64,000 bases of DNA from Bacillus sp. ISL-41. GTDB taxonomy: Bacteria; Bacillota; Bacilli; Bacillales; Cytobacillaceae. The translations under genes were made by a program, and so were the position numbers. Numbering within the stretch: position 1 is the stretch's first letter; every line of letters starts with the position of its first letter. The notes under the pieces were generated by a model. It made no database searches. It was given only the letters and a program-made list of their open reading frames with translations, and had not been told where the DNA came from. Positions 19,103-28,267 of this stretch are shown here, piece after piece. The stretch lies in assembly GCF_018613235.1 (NCBI RefSeq), contig NZ_JAGGQP010000029.1, positions 227,335 to 291,334 of the forward strand, read 5' to 3'.

Positions 19103-19959
19103 AGATGCTCAGGACGGATGCCGACAATGATACGGTCTGTTTTTAAAAGCTGACGGTCCTCTACTGGGATGGCTAGCTTCGCCTCATCACTGAACACAAC
19201 CTCGTTCTTTTCTTGATTGACCTTCCCTTCGCCAATATTCATTGGCGGGGAGCCAATGAATGTCGCAACAAAAGGATTGGCCGGATTATTGTAGATATCA
19301 ATCGGTTTGCCTATCTGCTGGATTTTTCCGTCATGGAGAATCATGATCCTGTCCCCCATTGTCATCGCCTCGATCTGGTCATGGGTGACATAAATCATCG
19401 TAATGCCTAGCCGTCTCTGGATCTGCCGGATTTCCGACCGCATATGCGCGCGCAGCTTCGCGTCGAGATTGGATAACGGCTCATCCATCAGGCAAATCGG
19501 AGCCTGGTTGACAATCGCACGCGCCAGGGCAACCCGCTGTCTCTGGCCGCCGGACAGCTCACGGGGCTTTCTTTTCAAGTATGGTGTCAATCCGAGCATT
19601 TCCGCGACATCCTCACAACGTTTTTTCCGCTCGGTCTTCGGGACTTTTTTTACATGGAGACCGAAAATGATGTTCTCTTCAACCGTTAAATGGGGATATA
19701 GAGCATAGTTCTGGAAAACCATCGAGATATCCCTTTTGCTTGGCGGCAGCCAGTTCGCCTCCACATCGCCGATTTTCAAAGTCCCGCCCGTGATTTCCTC
19801 CAGGCCGGCGATCATCCGCAGCATCGTACTTTTCCCGCAGCCTGAAGGACCGACGAGGACGAAGAACTCTCCGGGCTCGATCGTGACTGTAATATCTGAA
19901 ATGACTTCTGTTTTTTTATCATATGATTTCGAAACACCAACCAATTCTACTTTTTTCAT
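19054..19959 (-). CDS. ugpC: ABC transporter ATPase UgpC, truncated by frameshift
   Basis: ATPase driving the ugp importer. It starts at ATG 19959 (MKKVELVGVSKSYDKK) behind AGGGTGG. It has Walker A GPSGCGKST, Q-loop VFQNYALYPH, signature LSGGQRQRVALARA, Walker B ICLMDEPLSNLDAKLR and the switch histidine YVTHDQIEA, all intact. The regulatory C-terminal part begins (IGSPPMN, GIRPEHLK) but the frame ends early at 301 aa, where about 365 is usual. The nucleotide-binding domain might still assemble, with the lost TOBE region affecting regulation or stability. It is first in the operon. Confidence 0.88.
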   Translation of the reverse strand: MKKVELVGVSKSYDKKTEVISDITVTIEPGEFFVLVGPSGCGKSTMLRMIAGLEEITGGTLKIGDVEANWLPPSKRDISMVFQNYALYPHLTVEENIIFGLHVKKVPKTERKKRCEDVAEMLGLTPYLKRKPRELSGGQRQRVALARAIVNQAPICLMDEPLSNLDAKLRAHMRSEIRQIQRRLGITMIYVTHDQIEAMTMGDRIMILHDGKIQQIGKPIDIYNNPANPFVATFIGSPPMNIGEGKVNQEKNEVVFSDEAKLAIPVEDRQLLKTDRIIVGIRPEHLKAATKETKAEEIRSM

Positions 19960-19999
19960 GCTCGCCACCCTTTCTCTATAAATCCTTTTCCTGAAAAAA

Positions 20000-20059
20000 G
20001 AGACCACAAATAATGCCTATCCATTCAGGCAGTAGATGTGGTCTCCTGGTCTCCGTCAC
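20000..20059 (-). promoter_or_regulatory. ugpC leader: terminator hairpin with GlpP-type motif (probable antitermination site)
   Basis: On the minus strand, GAGACCACA ... TGTGGTCTC (20037-20045 with 20000-20008) encloses an inner TGCCT/AGGCA pair and runs into six T: a terminator about 40 bases before the ugpC start. Just upstream lies GTGACGGAGACCAGGAGA (20041-20059), which closely matches GTGATGGAGTCGGGGAGA in the glpK leader. In B. subtilis, GlpP with glycerol-3-phosphate antiterminates glp leaders of this layout. The palindrome CAATATATATATATTG (20083-20098) lies further upstream. Confidence 0.75.
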
Positions 20060-20164
20060 AAAGTATTAACTTGTAAAGTTTGCAATATATATATATTGAG
20101 AGTATATGTTTTTGATTTTGCTAGTATGTTAGGAAATTACATTTCACATAAAGGTGAGGGAATC

Positions 20165-21013
20165 ATGAAAAATATATGGCTATTTATCTTCTGCTTTATG
20201 TTGCTGGCAAGTGCCGGTTGCGAGGATCGCAAGGCTGGGCCTGCTTTTGTTTTGACGGAGGATTTTATAATCATCGCTCATAGAGGAGCATCGGCCTATG
20301 CGCCGGAACATACATTGCCTGCGTATGATCTGGCGATACAGTCTGGTGCCGATTATCTTGAAATTGACCTGCAGATGACAAAAGACGGTGAGTTGATTGC
20401 CCTGCATGATGCGGAGGTAGACCGGACGACGAATGGCTCGGGTCTGGCAAAAACGCATACTCTGGATAAAATCAAGGCTTTGGAGGCTGGTTCGTGGTTC
20501 ATTGAACAGTATCCGCAACTCGCCGACACTGCCTATGAAAATGTGGAGATCCCAACACTCGAGGAAATCTTTCAACGATATGGGACTGGTGCAAATTACT
20601 ACATCGAAACCAAATCACCTGGAATAGAAGCGAAATTAATCAAACTGCTGAGGAAGCATTCGCTGGTTCACTCTGAATCGAAAATCATCATTCAATCTTT
20701 TCACAGCGAAAGCCTGAGGAATATTCACAAGCTGGAACCGGGCATTCCCCTGATCCAGCTTTACAGATATTCTGATAAAGCAAGATTGAAAGACCAGGAG
20801 CTAAGGTCACTGAAAAAATATGCGTCAGGAATCGGAGCCAATTTTGGGAGGGTGAATGAAGGATATATTAAAAAAGCCCATCGTCATGGGTTGGCGGTCC
20901 ACCTTTTTACCGTCAATACATCCGAGGACATTCAGCAGTCTTATAAAATTGGAGCGGATGGAGTGTTTACCGATTATCCTGAGAAAAGGCCAGCCTTTCT
21001 TCACAAAAGGTAA
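20165..21013 (+). CDS. Glycerophosphodiester phosphodiesterase lipoprotein (GlpQ/UgpQ-like)
   Basis: Hydrolyses glycerophosphodiesters to glycerol-3-phosphate plus an alcohol, supplying the neighbouring Ugp importer. Lipoprotein signal MKNIWLFIFCFMLLASAGC, so it is anchored outside the membrane. GDPD motifs are AHRGASAYAPEHTLPAYDLA, ADYLEIDLQMTKDGELIALHD and the late DGVFTDYPEK. The start is ATG 20165 behind AAGGTGAGGG; upstream in-frame ATGs have no ribosome site. It is divergent from ugpC across a 205-base gap. Confidence 0.92.
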   Translation: MKNIWLFIFCFMLLASAGCEDRKAGPAFVLTEDFIIIAHRGASAYAPEHTLPAYDLAIQSGADYLEIDLQMTKDGELIALHDAEVDRTTNGSGLAKTHTLDKIKALEAGSWFIEQYPQLADTAYENVEIPTLEEIFQRYGTGANYYIETKSPGIEAKLIKLLRKHSLVHSESKIIIQSFHSESLRNIHKLEPGIPLIQLYRYSDKARLKDQELRSLKKYASGIGANFGRVNEGYIKKAHRHGLAVHLFTVNTSEDIQQSYKIGADGVFTDYPEKRPAFLHKR

Positions 21014-21069
21014 ATAAGTATTGGGTACATTGTAGGAGCAATTAGGTGGATTCAAATGTGATTGAAATA

Positions 21070-21111
21070 CAAAAACGCCCAGCAACAAAAACATCCTGTT
21101 ACTGGGCATTT
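21070..21111. terminator. Bidirectional terminator between GDPD and the uronate operon
   Basis: AAAACGCCCAGCAACA... / ...TGTTACTGGGCATTT hairpin between convergent genes. It has five T on the minus side (TTTTTGT) and weaker T/A sequence on the plus side. Confidence 0.8.
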
Positions 21112-21127
21112 AATACCTCTTAAAATA

Positions 21128-21745
21128 CTATTCTGCTTGTCTTTTAATTGCCTTGCTTGCTTCTCTCGGATTGCTGCTTCCTGTAATTGCGCTTCCGACA
21201 ATAGCAATATCTAAGCCTTGAAGCCCTCCAATTGTCTTCTCCGATATTCCCCCTGCGATTGCGACTTCGACATTTTCAAGTCCGTCAATCAGTCGGTTTA
21301 GTGAACGGTCTGCCAGTGCACCTTCCTGCTGCATGTCCTTTCCTATATGGAGACAAAACAAGTCGACTCCAAGTTCATGAAGTTCTTGGACTCGTTCACT
21401 GTTTTGGACACCAAGCAAATCAATCATGACTCTCTTTTCAAAATGCTGCGCTGTCTCTAGTGTCTCAGCGATTGTGTTATTATGTGAAAATGCCATTACC
21501 GTGATAATATCTGCACCTGCTTCAAAGGCCTGCTTTGCTTCATGCCTCCCCGCATCACATGTTTTCATATCAGCGACAATTGTTTTAAGCGGATAAGCCT
21601 CTCTAACCTCTCGAACAATCGCCATTCCATATTCTTTGATGACACCGGTTCCTATCTCGATCCAATCAATATAATCACACGTCTCTTCCAGAATAGAAAA
21701 GCACCGTTCCCTTGTAAGCCGATCAAGTGCAAGCTGAATTTTCAA
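21128..21745 (-). CDS. 3-hexulose-6-phosphate synthase / 3-keto-L-gulonate-6-phosphate decarboxylase family protein
   Basis: A 205-aa single-domain TIM barrel of the OMP-decarboxylase superfamily. The first strand has IQLALDRLT, the metal/catalytic strand IVADMKTCDAG (DxKxxD) and the phosphate loops AIAGGI and AIVGSAITGS. MKTCDAG and GADIITVMAF lean towards hexulose-phosphate synthase (formaldehyde + Ru5P aldol) rather than KGPDC, and a PHI-like protein is encoded at 29291 in the same operon. An ascorbate/gulonate decarboxylase role cannot be excluded. A hairpin separates it from the upstream SDR gene, so its expression may differ. Confidence 0.8.
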   Translation of the reverse strand: MKIQLALDRLTRERCFSILEETCDYIDWIEIGTGVIKEYGMAIVREVREAYPLKTIVADMKTCDAGRHEAKQAFEAGADIITVMAFSHNNTIAETLETAQHFEKRVMIDLLGVQNSERVQELHELGVDLFCLHIGKDMQQEGALADRSLNRLIDGLENVEVAIAGGISEKTIGGLQGLDIAIVGSAITGSSNPREASKAIKRQAE

Positions 21746-21764
21746 CGCTGTTCCCTCCTCTTAA

Positions 21765-21802
21765 AAAGCAAACACCCACAGAAGTTGCTCTGTGGATGTT
21801 GC
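21765..21802 (-). terminator. Intercistronic hairpin before the hexulose-phosphate synthase gene
   Basis: On the minus strand, AACATCCACAGAGCAACTTCTGTGGGTGTT is followed by TGCTTTTT. It is a rho-independent-like stem inside the operon and may reduce read-through into the last gene. Confidence 0.7.
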
Positions 21803-21820
21803 GAAAAATCTCTATTAAAC

Positions 21821-22657
21821 TTAAACCCCTGAATAAGCCATGAATCCGCCATCGACCGGCACAGTAACACCGGTCACAAATCCGGAGTACTCTTCATCTG
21901 TCAGCCAAAGTAATGCACCCAACAAGTCCTTCGGCTGCCCGAAGCGCTTCATTGGCGTATGCCCAATGATTTTCTTGGAACGGTCTGTATGGGTTCCGTC
22001 TTCGTTCAGCAGCAAGTTGCGGTTTTGCGATGTTAGGAAGAATCCTGGCGCAATGGCATTGACACGCAATCCTGTTTCGGCAAAATGGACCGCCATCCAC
22101 ATCGTGAAGTTATTGATCGCCGATTTAGCCGCGCTATATGCAGGAACTTTTGTCATCGGCGAATAAGCGCTCATCGATGAAACATTGATGATGACAGGAG
22201 CATCCTGATTCAGCAGTTCCTTGCCAAACACCTGGCATGTCAAAAAAGTACCGATGAAATTAGTGTCGAAAACCTTGGAGAATCCGCGGGCATCCATATC
22301 GAAAAAGGATTTTTCTGTTGAGTCCTCTTCATATGTTTCCACTGCCGTAATCGCGTCAGGATGATTTCCGCCTGCTCCATTGATTAAGATATCCACACGT
22401 CCAAACGCCTCGACAACCGTAGCTTTCGCACCTTCAAGTGATTTCTCGTCCAGCACATCTGCAGCAACAGCGATTGCTGAGCCGCCAGCTGAGTTTATTT
22501 CGCTCGCGATGGCTGCCCCTTTTTCCTCTGTACGGTTCAGGATCGCCACATTCACGCCATGCCTTGACAGCTCCCGTGCCATTTCGGAGCAAAGCACTCC
22601 GCTTCCTCCGGTAATGACAGCTGTTTTACCCTTTAAATTTTCATGGATCGGAAACAT
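21821..22657 (-). CDS. SDR-family D-mannonate (fructuronate) oxidoreductase-like protein
   Basis: NAD(P)-dependent short-chain dehydrogenase of 278 aa. Rossmann motif TGGSGVLCSEMA, NNAG-equivalent ILINGAGG, catalytic S..Y..K in NVSSMSAYSPMTKVPAYSAAKSA, and the late VPVDGGFMAYSGV. Next to uxuA it probably interconverts D-fructuronate and D-mannonate, replacing the unrelated UxuB. Start ATG 22657 has TAGGAGGG immediately upstream, overlapping the uxuA stop; upstream in-frame codons lie within uxuA. Confidence 0.82.
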   Translation of the reverse strand: MFPIHENLKGKTAVITGGSGVLCSEMARELSRHGVNVAILNRTEEKGAAIASEINSAGGSAIAVAADVLDEKSLEGAKATVVEAFGRVDILINGAGGNHPDAITAVETYEEDSTEKSFFDMDARGFSKVFDTNFIGTFLTCQVFGKELLNQDAPVIINVSSMSAYSPMTKVPAYSAAKSAINNFTMWMAVHFAETGLRVNAIAPGFFLTSQNRNLLLNEDGTHTDRSKKIIGHTPMKRFGQPKDLLGALLWLTDEEYSGFVTGVTVPVDGGFMAYSGV

Positions 22658-22667
22658 CGTATCCCTC

Positions 22668-23729
22668 CTATTTTGAAGCCTGGTATGCATCCCATAAACC
22701 ATGTAGGTACATGATGCCAAGCGCCCTGTCATATAGACCATATCCCGGCCTGCAGACCTCGCCCCAAAGGTGTCTGCCGTGGTCCGGACGGACATACCCA
22801 TCGTACTGGATGTCAGATAGCTCTTTTACTACCCCTTTGATATTGATGGAACCATCGGTTGTTAAATGTGATGTTTCAATAAAGTCTCCGTTATCAAAGA
22901 TCTTCACATTACGAATGTGCGCAAATGGTGACTTATGCGCAAACTCTGCGGCAAGTGCGACCATATCATTCTTAGGACTGGCCCCGAGTGAACCAGTACA
23001 GAAGGTAATTCCGTTTGATGGAGAATCAGAGATTGATAGAAGTCTCTCAAGACTCTCTCTTCCAGTCATGATGCGCGGCAGCCCAAAAATAGTCCATGGC
23101 GGATCATCCGGGTGGATGGCCATTTTGATTCCAGCCGCTTCAGCAACCGGGAGGATTTCATTCAAGAAATAGCCAAGGTTTTCCCAGAGGTCTTCCTCTG
23201 TAACATTTTCATATGCCGCAAACAATTCCTTGATCCGGCCCATTTTTTCCGGCTCCCAGCCTGGAAGTGTTAAATCAGATGCTGAAGAAACGGTATCGAT
23301 CAACTCCTGAGGATCCTGGTTTTCCACTTTTGCTTTTTCGAAAAATAAAGCAGTCGAGCCATCAGGTAGTTCCTTGAACATTTCTGTACGTGTCCAATCA
23401 AAGATCGGCATGAAATTGTAGCAAATGACCTTGACGCCAACTTCCCCCAGATTCCTGATTGTCTGCTTGTAATTTTCGATATAGCTGTCACGGTCTTCAT
23501 TCCCAAGTTTAATGGCTTCATGGATATTGACACTTTCAACAACATCGCCATGGAAGCCAAATGATTGAATATAATCCATTTCCGCCTTGACTTCTTCTTT
23601 TTCCCAAACTTCACCGACTGGCTTCTGGTGCAGAGCCCATACGATGCCTTTCACACCGGGAATTTGTTTTATATGGTCGAGAGTGACCGTATCATTGTCA
23701 CGGCCATACCAGCGAAAGGTTATATTCAT
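22668..23729 (-). CDS. uxuA: Mannonate dehydratase
   Basis: Converts D-mannonate to 2-keto-3-deoxygluconate. At 353 aa it is the usual length. It shows MNITFRWYGRDNDTVTL at the start, ICYNFMPIFDWTRT, MAIHPDDPPW (metal site), FCTGSLGA and GYVRPDHGRHLWGE, the signature segments of UxuA. It overlaps kdgA by four bases (ATGA) and is the central enzyme of the operon. Confidence 0.94.
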   Translation of the reverse strand: MNITFRWYGRDNDTVTLDHIKQIPGVKGIVWALHQKPVGEVWEKEEVKAEMDYIQSFGFHGDVVESVNIHEAIKLGNEDRDSYIENYKQTIRNLGEVGVKVICYNFMPIFDWTRTEMFKELPDGSTALFFEKAKVENQDPQELIDTVSSASDLTLPGWEPEKMGRIKELFAAYENVTEEDLWENLGYFLNEILPVAEAAGIKMAIHPDDPPWTIFGLPRIMTGRESLERLLSISDSPSNGITFCTGSLGASPKNDMVALAAEFAHKSPFAHIRNVKIFDNGDFIETSHLTTDGSINIKGVVKELSDIQYDGYVRPDHGRHLWGEVCRPGYGLYDRALGIMYLHGLWDAYQASK

Positions 23730-24361
23730 GATGCATCCCCTCCAGTTACTGCTTCAATGTAATTCTGGCAAAGCTCCGTGACGCCTTCTTTTCCCGCTGA
23801 ACGGTATGCCTTGTTCAGGTCGCTGCCAATTCCAGCTGCAACTGCGCCTGCTCCCAGCCAATCCTTAACATTATCAAGGTTGACACCGCCCGTTGGCATG
23901 ACACGGACCTGAGGTAGAGGCCCGTTGACCGCTCCAATGAAGGATGGGTCGAAACGATTTGCCGGGAATAGCTTGACAATGTCACAGCCGCTTTCAATCG
24001 CTGTTACGATTTCGGTAATCGTCATGCAGCCTGGAAGATATGCAACAGAATAGCGATTGCATAACACGGCGATCTCTTTGTTAAAATTCGGGCTGACCAC
24101 GAATTTCGCTCCGCTTAAAATTGCATGGCGGGCTGTTTCCGGGTCTAGGACGGTACCTGCTCCTAAAATTGCATCCGATCCTGAAAGCGCCTCGAATACC
24201 CTGGCAACATCAGGAGTAGTATATGTTAATTCAATTGCCCGGAAGCCGCCTTCAATGGCAGCCTCCGAAATTTGAATCGCTTCTTCAGCAGTGCCGCCGC
24301 GGACAACCGCGACGACTTTGGATTCAGCCAATTGCTTCAAAGTTTCTATTTTCAAGTTCAT
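23726..24361 (-). CDS. kdgA: KDPG/KHG aldolase
   Basis: Cleaves 2-keto-3-deoxy-6-phosphogluconate into pyruvate and glyceraldehyde-3-phosphate. It is a 211-aa TIM barrel with VVAVVRGGTAEEA, FRAIELTYTTPD (catalytic Glu), LGAGTVLDPE, FVVSPNFNKE, YLPGCMTITE, DIVKLFPANRF (Schiff-base Lys) and VMPTGGVNLDN. It is followed by uxuA with a four-base overlap. Confidence 0.93.
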   Translation of the reverse strand: MNLKIETLKQLAESKVVAVVRGGTAEEAIQISEAAIEGGFRAIELTYTTPDVARVFEALSGSDAILGAGTVLDPETARHAILSGAKFVVSPNFNKEIAVLCNRYSVAYLPGCMTITEIVTAIESGCDIVKLFPANRFDPSFIGAVNGPLPQVRVMPTGGVNLDNVKDWLGAGAVAAGIGSDLNKAYRSAGKEGVTELCQNYIEAVTGGDAS

Positions 24362-24372
24362 CCAATCGCTCC

Positions 24373-25392
24373 CTATTCAAAAACAATAACTGCTTTCCGT
24401 ACTTCACCCGGATTCTTTTCTACAAATGTAAATGCCTCTTTTACCTGCTCAAGCGGGAATTGGTGGGTGATAAAACCATTCCCCTTCAGTTCTCGTTCAT
24501 TGAGTAAGGAAACAACCTTGCCAAACTGATTTGTCTGCAAACGAGAACCGACAATCGTCACTTCCTTTTTCGTAATCGGAAGCTGAGGAATCTGAGATGG
24601 ACGCTCATCAAAACCGAGTACCACTACTGTGCCAGCAGGAGAAACAACATTCACTCCCAATTCAAAAGTCATAGGCAGGCATACAGCATCAATCACCACA
24701 TTCGGACCTTCGCCATCTGTAAGCTCCATAACCTTCTCTTCTACAGAAACTTCGCGGGCATTAATGACCTCATCCGCCCCATTTTCCTTAGCAAATGTAA
24801 GTCTTTCTTCTTCCAGATCAGTCATAATGACTTTAGCACCTTGCAGCTTTGCCATTTTTAAAATACAGATCCCAATCGGACCTGATCCCTGGATCAAAAC
24901 CGTATCCCCTTCTTCTACACCGCCGCGCCAGACTGCCTGTGCACCAATCGTGAATGGCTCGGCTAAAACGGCTTCATCCCAATCAAGGGTTGGATCCACC
25001 ACATGGAGCTGCTTTTCTGGCAGCACGAAAGATTCGCGCATTCCCCCATCCTCGTGGACACCAAAAACGGACAATGACTTACACACATTCGGGCGGCCTT
25101 TGCGGCAAGCGTAGCATTCGCCGCAGTACCGGATCGGCTCGACAACCACACGGTCTCCTGGTTTTACATTTTTAACAGCAGAGCCTACTTCAACCACTTC
25201 CCCGGCAACTTCATGGCCGGGAATGCGTGGATAAGTGGCAAGAGGGTTCGTACCATGGTAGATATGCATATCTGAACCGCAAATACCAACGCGCTTTACT
25301 TTTACAAGGACATCGTCGGTATTTTTAATCACAGGCTGCTGTAAATCTTGAATGACGAGTTCCATTGCTTCAGGAATTTGAACTGCCTTCAT
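24373..25392 (-). CDS. Zinc-dependent sugar-acid dehydrogenase (RspB / L-gulonate 5-dehydrogenase-like)
   Basis: Medium-chain dehydrogenase of 339 aa. It has the catalytic zinc site [12 protein letters not shown] and GHEVAGEV, the structural zinc cysteines in [15 protein letters not shown], and the NAD-binding motif [17 protein letters not shown]. Family members in uronate operons oxidise L-gulonate, L-galactonate or similar sugar acids to a keto-acid; here D-fructuronate would feed the SDR and UxuA. The substrate is inferred from the operon only. Confidence 0.82.
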   Translation of the reverse strand: MKAVQIPEAMELVIQDLQQPVIKNTDDVLVKVKRVGICGSDMHIYHGTNPLATYPRIPGHEVAGEVVEVGSAVKNVKPGDRVVVEPIRYCGECYACRKGRPNVCKSLSVFGVHEDGGMRESFVLPEKQLHVVDPTLDWDEAVLAEPFTIGAQAVWRGGVEEGDTVLIQGSGPIGICILKMAKLQGAKVIMTDLEEERLTFAKENGADEVINAREVSVEEKVMELTDGEGPNVVIDAVCLPMTFELGVNVVSPAGTVVVLGFDERPSQIPQLPITKKEVTIVGSRLQTNQFGKVVSLLNERELKGNGFITHQFPLEQVKEAFTFVEKNPGEVRKAVIVFE

Positions 25393-25403
25393 TTTATAAC
25401 CAC

Positions 25404-26675
25404 CTATTCAAATAGACTTGGTAAAAATAGTGATACTTGCGGAACAAACGCTACCAGCATCAAGACAACAAGGCTGACTCCGATGAACGGAACAAGCTCT
25501 CTTGCCGCTTTTCCGATAGGCACCTTTCCGATCTGCGATGCTACGAACAAGCACACACCTACTGGCGGTGTAACAAGACCAATAACAAGGTTAAGGACCA
25601 TCATGACGCCGAATTGGACTGGATCCATTCCAACTTGTGCAGCGACAGGCATCAATACAGGGAACAAGATGACAAGCGCAGCTATTGTTTCCATAAACGT
25701 TCCGACGAATAATAACAGAAGATTAATCAGCAAGATTACAATAATAGGGTTTTCAGAGATTCCTAGAATAGCATCTGCGACCAACTGTGGAATCTGTTCA
25801 CTCACCATAATCCATCCAAACAGGTTGGCGAATCCTACTAAAAGCATGATAGATGCTGTCGTAGTCATGGAAGATAGCATGATTTCAGGTATCTTTTTGA
25901 TCGGCAATTCCTTATATACAAAAATTCCGATTACAAGAGCGTAAATAACTGCGATAATGGATGCTTCAGTCGGTGTGAAATAACCGCCAAGAATGCCCCA
26001 TAAAATAATGACTGTCATGAATAATGCCCAGAAGGACCCCATGAAGCTTTCAAAAATTACTTTAAATGATTTTCTTTCCCCTTTTGGATAGTTACGTTTA
26101 ACTGAAATGATGTAAGTAGGAATCATTAATCCGATTCCAAGCATCAGCCCAGGCAGTGCACCAGCTAAAAACAGGTCACCAATGGAAACGGAAGCCAATG
26201 TACCAACAATGATCATTGGCAGTGATGGCGGTATGATTGGTCCTACAGTTGAAGAAGAAGCAGTGACTGCCGCAGAAAAACCAGCTCCATAGCCTTCTTT
26301 TTTCATTGCTGGAATCAGAATGGCACCAATACTTGCCGTATCTGCCAGTGCAGTTCCTGAAATTCCGGCAAAGCCCATGGAAGAGCCAACATTCGCCAAT
26401 CCCAATCCGCCGCGGATATGTCCGAAGAGATTATTCGCGAACTTGATAATCCTGTCTGTGATTCCGCCTGCGTTCATCAGGTTCCCCGCAAGGATAAATC
26501 CTGGAATACAGAGCAAGACAAAGGAATTTAGTCCGGCAAACATCTTTTGGGGAATGATGGTTAGAGGAATATCTGCCAGGAACAAATAGACCAAGGAAGA
26601 CAAACCGAGGCTAAAAGCAACCGGCACGCCTAAAAAAATCAGGATGATAAAAGATATAAACAGTACGGCCGCCAT
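25404..26675 (-). CDS. TRAP transporter large membrane subunit (DctM family)
   Basis: Main translocation subunit of a sodium-driven TRAP importer. It has 423 aa and about 12 spans, with family motifs [61 protein letters not shown] and [17 protein letters not shown]. It overlaps dctQ by one base. The operon suggests hexuronate or aldonate as the substrate (DctPQM/UxuT-type). Confidence 0.93.
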   Translation of the reverse strand: MAAVLFISFIILIFLGVPVAFSLGLSSLVYLFLADIPLTIIPQKMFAGLNSFVLLCIPGFILAGNLMNAGGITDRIIKFANNLFGHIRGGLGLANVGSSMGFAGISGTALADTASIGAILIPAMKKEGYGAGFSAAVTASSSTVGPIIPPSLPMIIVGTLASVSIGDLFLAGALPGLMLGIGLMIPTYIISVKRNYPKGERKSFKVIFESFMGSFWALFMTVIILWGILGGYFTPTEASIIAVIYALVIGIFVYKELPIKKIPEIMLSSMTTTASIMLLVGFANLFGWIMVSEQIPQLVADAILGISENPIIVILLINLLLLFVGTFMETIAALVILFPVLMPVAAQVGMDPVQFGVMMVLNLVIGLVTPPVGVCLFVASQIGKVPIGKAARELVPFIGVSLVVLMLVAFVPQVSLFLPSLFE

Positions 26676-27166
26676 TATAACTCGCCTCCATCGATGTCTG
26701 ACTTGAAGTCTACTTCATTACGAATCAACTTCATTATTTTTACAATAGAATAAAACGCTAATAGTACTGACATAATCAAGATCGCCGCATGAATGACAGA
26801 CATCGTGAACGGCATAGTCGCTGAGGTTTGTGTGCCAACCAGCGTAAAGTCATACCCTGTCTTGATCATTACTCCGAATAGCACAATCAACACGACGTAG
26901 ATCCCAATTTCGTAAAAACGCCTGAAGTTATGAGACATTTTTGCAAGTATCATATCGACATTGATATATTCTCCGCGCAGCAATGCCAGCGGTGCACCGA
27001 AGCAAATGGCATAAATGAATAAATATCGCGTCAGTTCCTCAGTCCAGATCGCTGTATAAGGCAGATATCGGGACATGATTTGAATCATCACGACAATGAT
27101 GACACCAGCAAAGCTGACAACAGTCAAAAAAGCCAACAGCATATCCAGCCATTTACGTATTTTCAT
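26675..27166 (-). CDS. TRAP transporter small membrane subunit (DctQ family)
   Basis: A 163-aa protein with four transmembrane helices. It carries the DctQ pattern VVMIQIMSRYLPYTAIWTEELTRYLFIYA at residues 25-53 and GAPLALLRGEYINVD. It bridges DctP and DctM and overlaps dctM at its stop codon. Confidence 0.92.
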   Translation of the reverse strand: MKIRKWLDMLLAFLTVVSFAGVIIVVMIQIMSRYLPYTAIWTEELTRYLFIYAICFGAPLALLRGEYINVDMILAKMSHNFRRFYEIGIYVVLIVLFGVMIKTGYDFTLVGTQTSATMPFTMSVIHAAILIMSVLLAFYSIVKIMKLIRNEVDFKSDIDGGEL

Positions 27167-27187
27167 GTTTTCATCCCTTCCTTAAAG

Positions 27188-27226
27188 GAAAGGCACAGCC
27201 GGCTGAATAGCCGGACAGTGCCTTAT
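27188..27226 (-). promoter_or_regulatory. Intercistronic hairpin between dctP and dctQ
   Basis: AAGGCACAGCCGGCT / AGCCGGACAGTGCCTT stem in a 66-base gap, with only a short T-rich tail on the minus strand. It probably acts as a partial terminator or mRNA-stabilising stem that raises the binding protein relative to the membrane subunits. Confidence 0.65.
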
Positions 27227-27232
27227 TTAGAA

Positions 27233-28237
27233 TTACTTCGTTTCAAGAATCTTCTCGTATAGTTCATATTGTTCTGGCTTCAAAGATTCCTTGATTGCAG
27301 GAATCATTGCTTCACGGAATGCATCCTGATCAACATCGACAAACTTCATGCCTTCTTCTTCAAGGTCTTTTTCGATTTGAGAGATTTCTTTGTCATACAG
27401 GTCTGCGCCAAACTGTTGTGCTTCAGCAGCTGCTTCTTTTACAGCTTCTTTCTGCTCATCATTCAGTGCATTGAACTGCTTGTTTCCAACAAGAATGTAG
27501 ATCCATGAGTAAACATGCTCAGTACGGTTCACATAATCCTGAACTTCATACAATGCGCCACTCTTAATCAAGTCAACAGGGTTTTCCTGTCCATCGATTA
27601 CACCCTGCTGAAGACCTGTAAATACTTCATTGAAGTCCATTACCTGTGGCTTAGCGCCTGCAGCTTCCCATACTTTCAGGAACAATGGCACGTTCGGTAC
27701 ACGCATGCTGAAGCCTTTTAGATCCTCAGGTGACTTGATTTCTTTGTTGGATGTAAGGTTACGCGGTGCGCGAGTGTGATAGTACAAAGGTGTTAAACCA
27801 GCTTTTTCATTGATTTCTGCTTCGATTTCATCCCCGATTTCACCTTCGACAACCGCTTTAACATGATCCAAATCGCGGAATGCATATGGAACCGCCATTA
27901 AAGCAGCCTTTGGTGCCCAGTTTTGCAGTGTCTCACCAGAGATAACCATATCAGCTGTTCCAGACTGGATTGCATTGATTGTGTCTGTCTCCCCGCCAAG
28001 TGAGTTATTTGGATAAATGCTGATATCGATGCTTCCATCAGTCTTCTCTTCAACAAGTTCTTCAAATTTCAATGCTGTTTTATGCCAGATGTGGTTCTCA
28101 TCAGCCAGGTGGCCAAACTTCCACTTGATTACGTCTCCCTTGCTTTCACCGCCAGCTTTTTCAGAATCCCCAGAGCTACATGCAGTTAAAAGAAGTGATG
28201 CTGCTAAAACACCTGATAAAAATTTTGCTTTTTTCAT
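27233..28237 (-). CDS. TRAP transporter substrate-binding lipoprotein (DctP family)
   Basis: A 334-aa extracytoplasmic binding protein with lipobox SLLLTACSSG. Family features are KFGHLADENHIWHKTALKFEELV, NNSLGGETDTINAIQSGTADM, the conserved MRVPN segment with the carboxylate-binding arginine (about residue 168), and FTGLQQGVIDGQENPVD. It is probably specific for a uronate or aldonate. It is the first of the three TRAP genes. Confidence 0.93.
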   Translation of the reverse strand: MKKAKFLSGVLAASLLLTACSSGDSEKAGGESKGDVIKWKFGHLADENHIWHKTALKFEELVEEKTDGSIDISIYPNNSLGGETDTINAIQSGTADMVISGETLQNWAPKAALMAVPYAFRDLDHVKAVVEGEIGDEIEAEINEKAGLTPLYYHTRAPRNLTSNKEIKSPEDLKGFSMRVPNVPLFLKVWEAAGAKPQVMDFNEVFTGLQQGVIDGQENPVDLIKSGALYEVQDYVNRTEHVYSWIYILVGNKQFNALNDEQKEAVKEAAAEAQQFGADLYDKEISQIEKDLEEEGMKFVDVDQDAFREAMIPAIKESLKPEQYELYEKILETK

Positions 28238-28267
28238 GAAAAACTTCCTCCCCTTTTTGACAATGAT

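Noticed and set aside
19054..19110. Programmed -1 frameshifting in ugpC
   Set aside because: No X-XXY-YYZ slippery heptamer or clear downstream pseudoknot; a simple deletion or read error explains it better.
22658..22801. 48-residue N-terminal extension of the SDR protein
   Set aside because: It overlaps the uxuA coding end in another frame; the ATG at 22657 has an ideal TAGGAGGG site.
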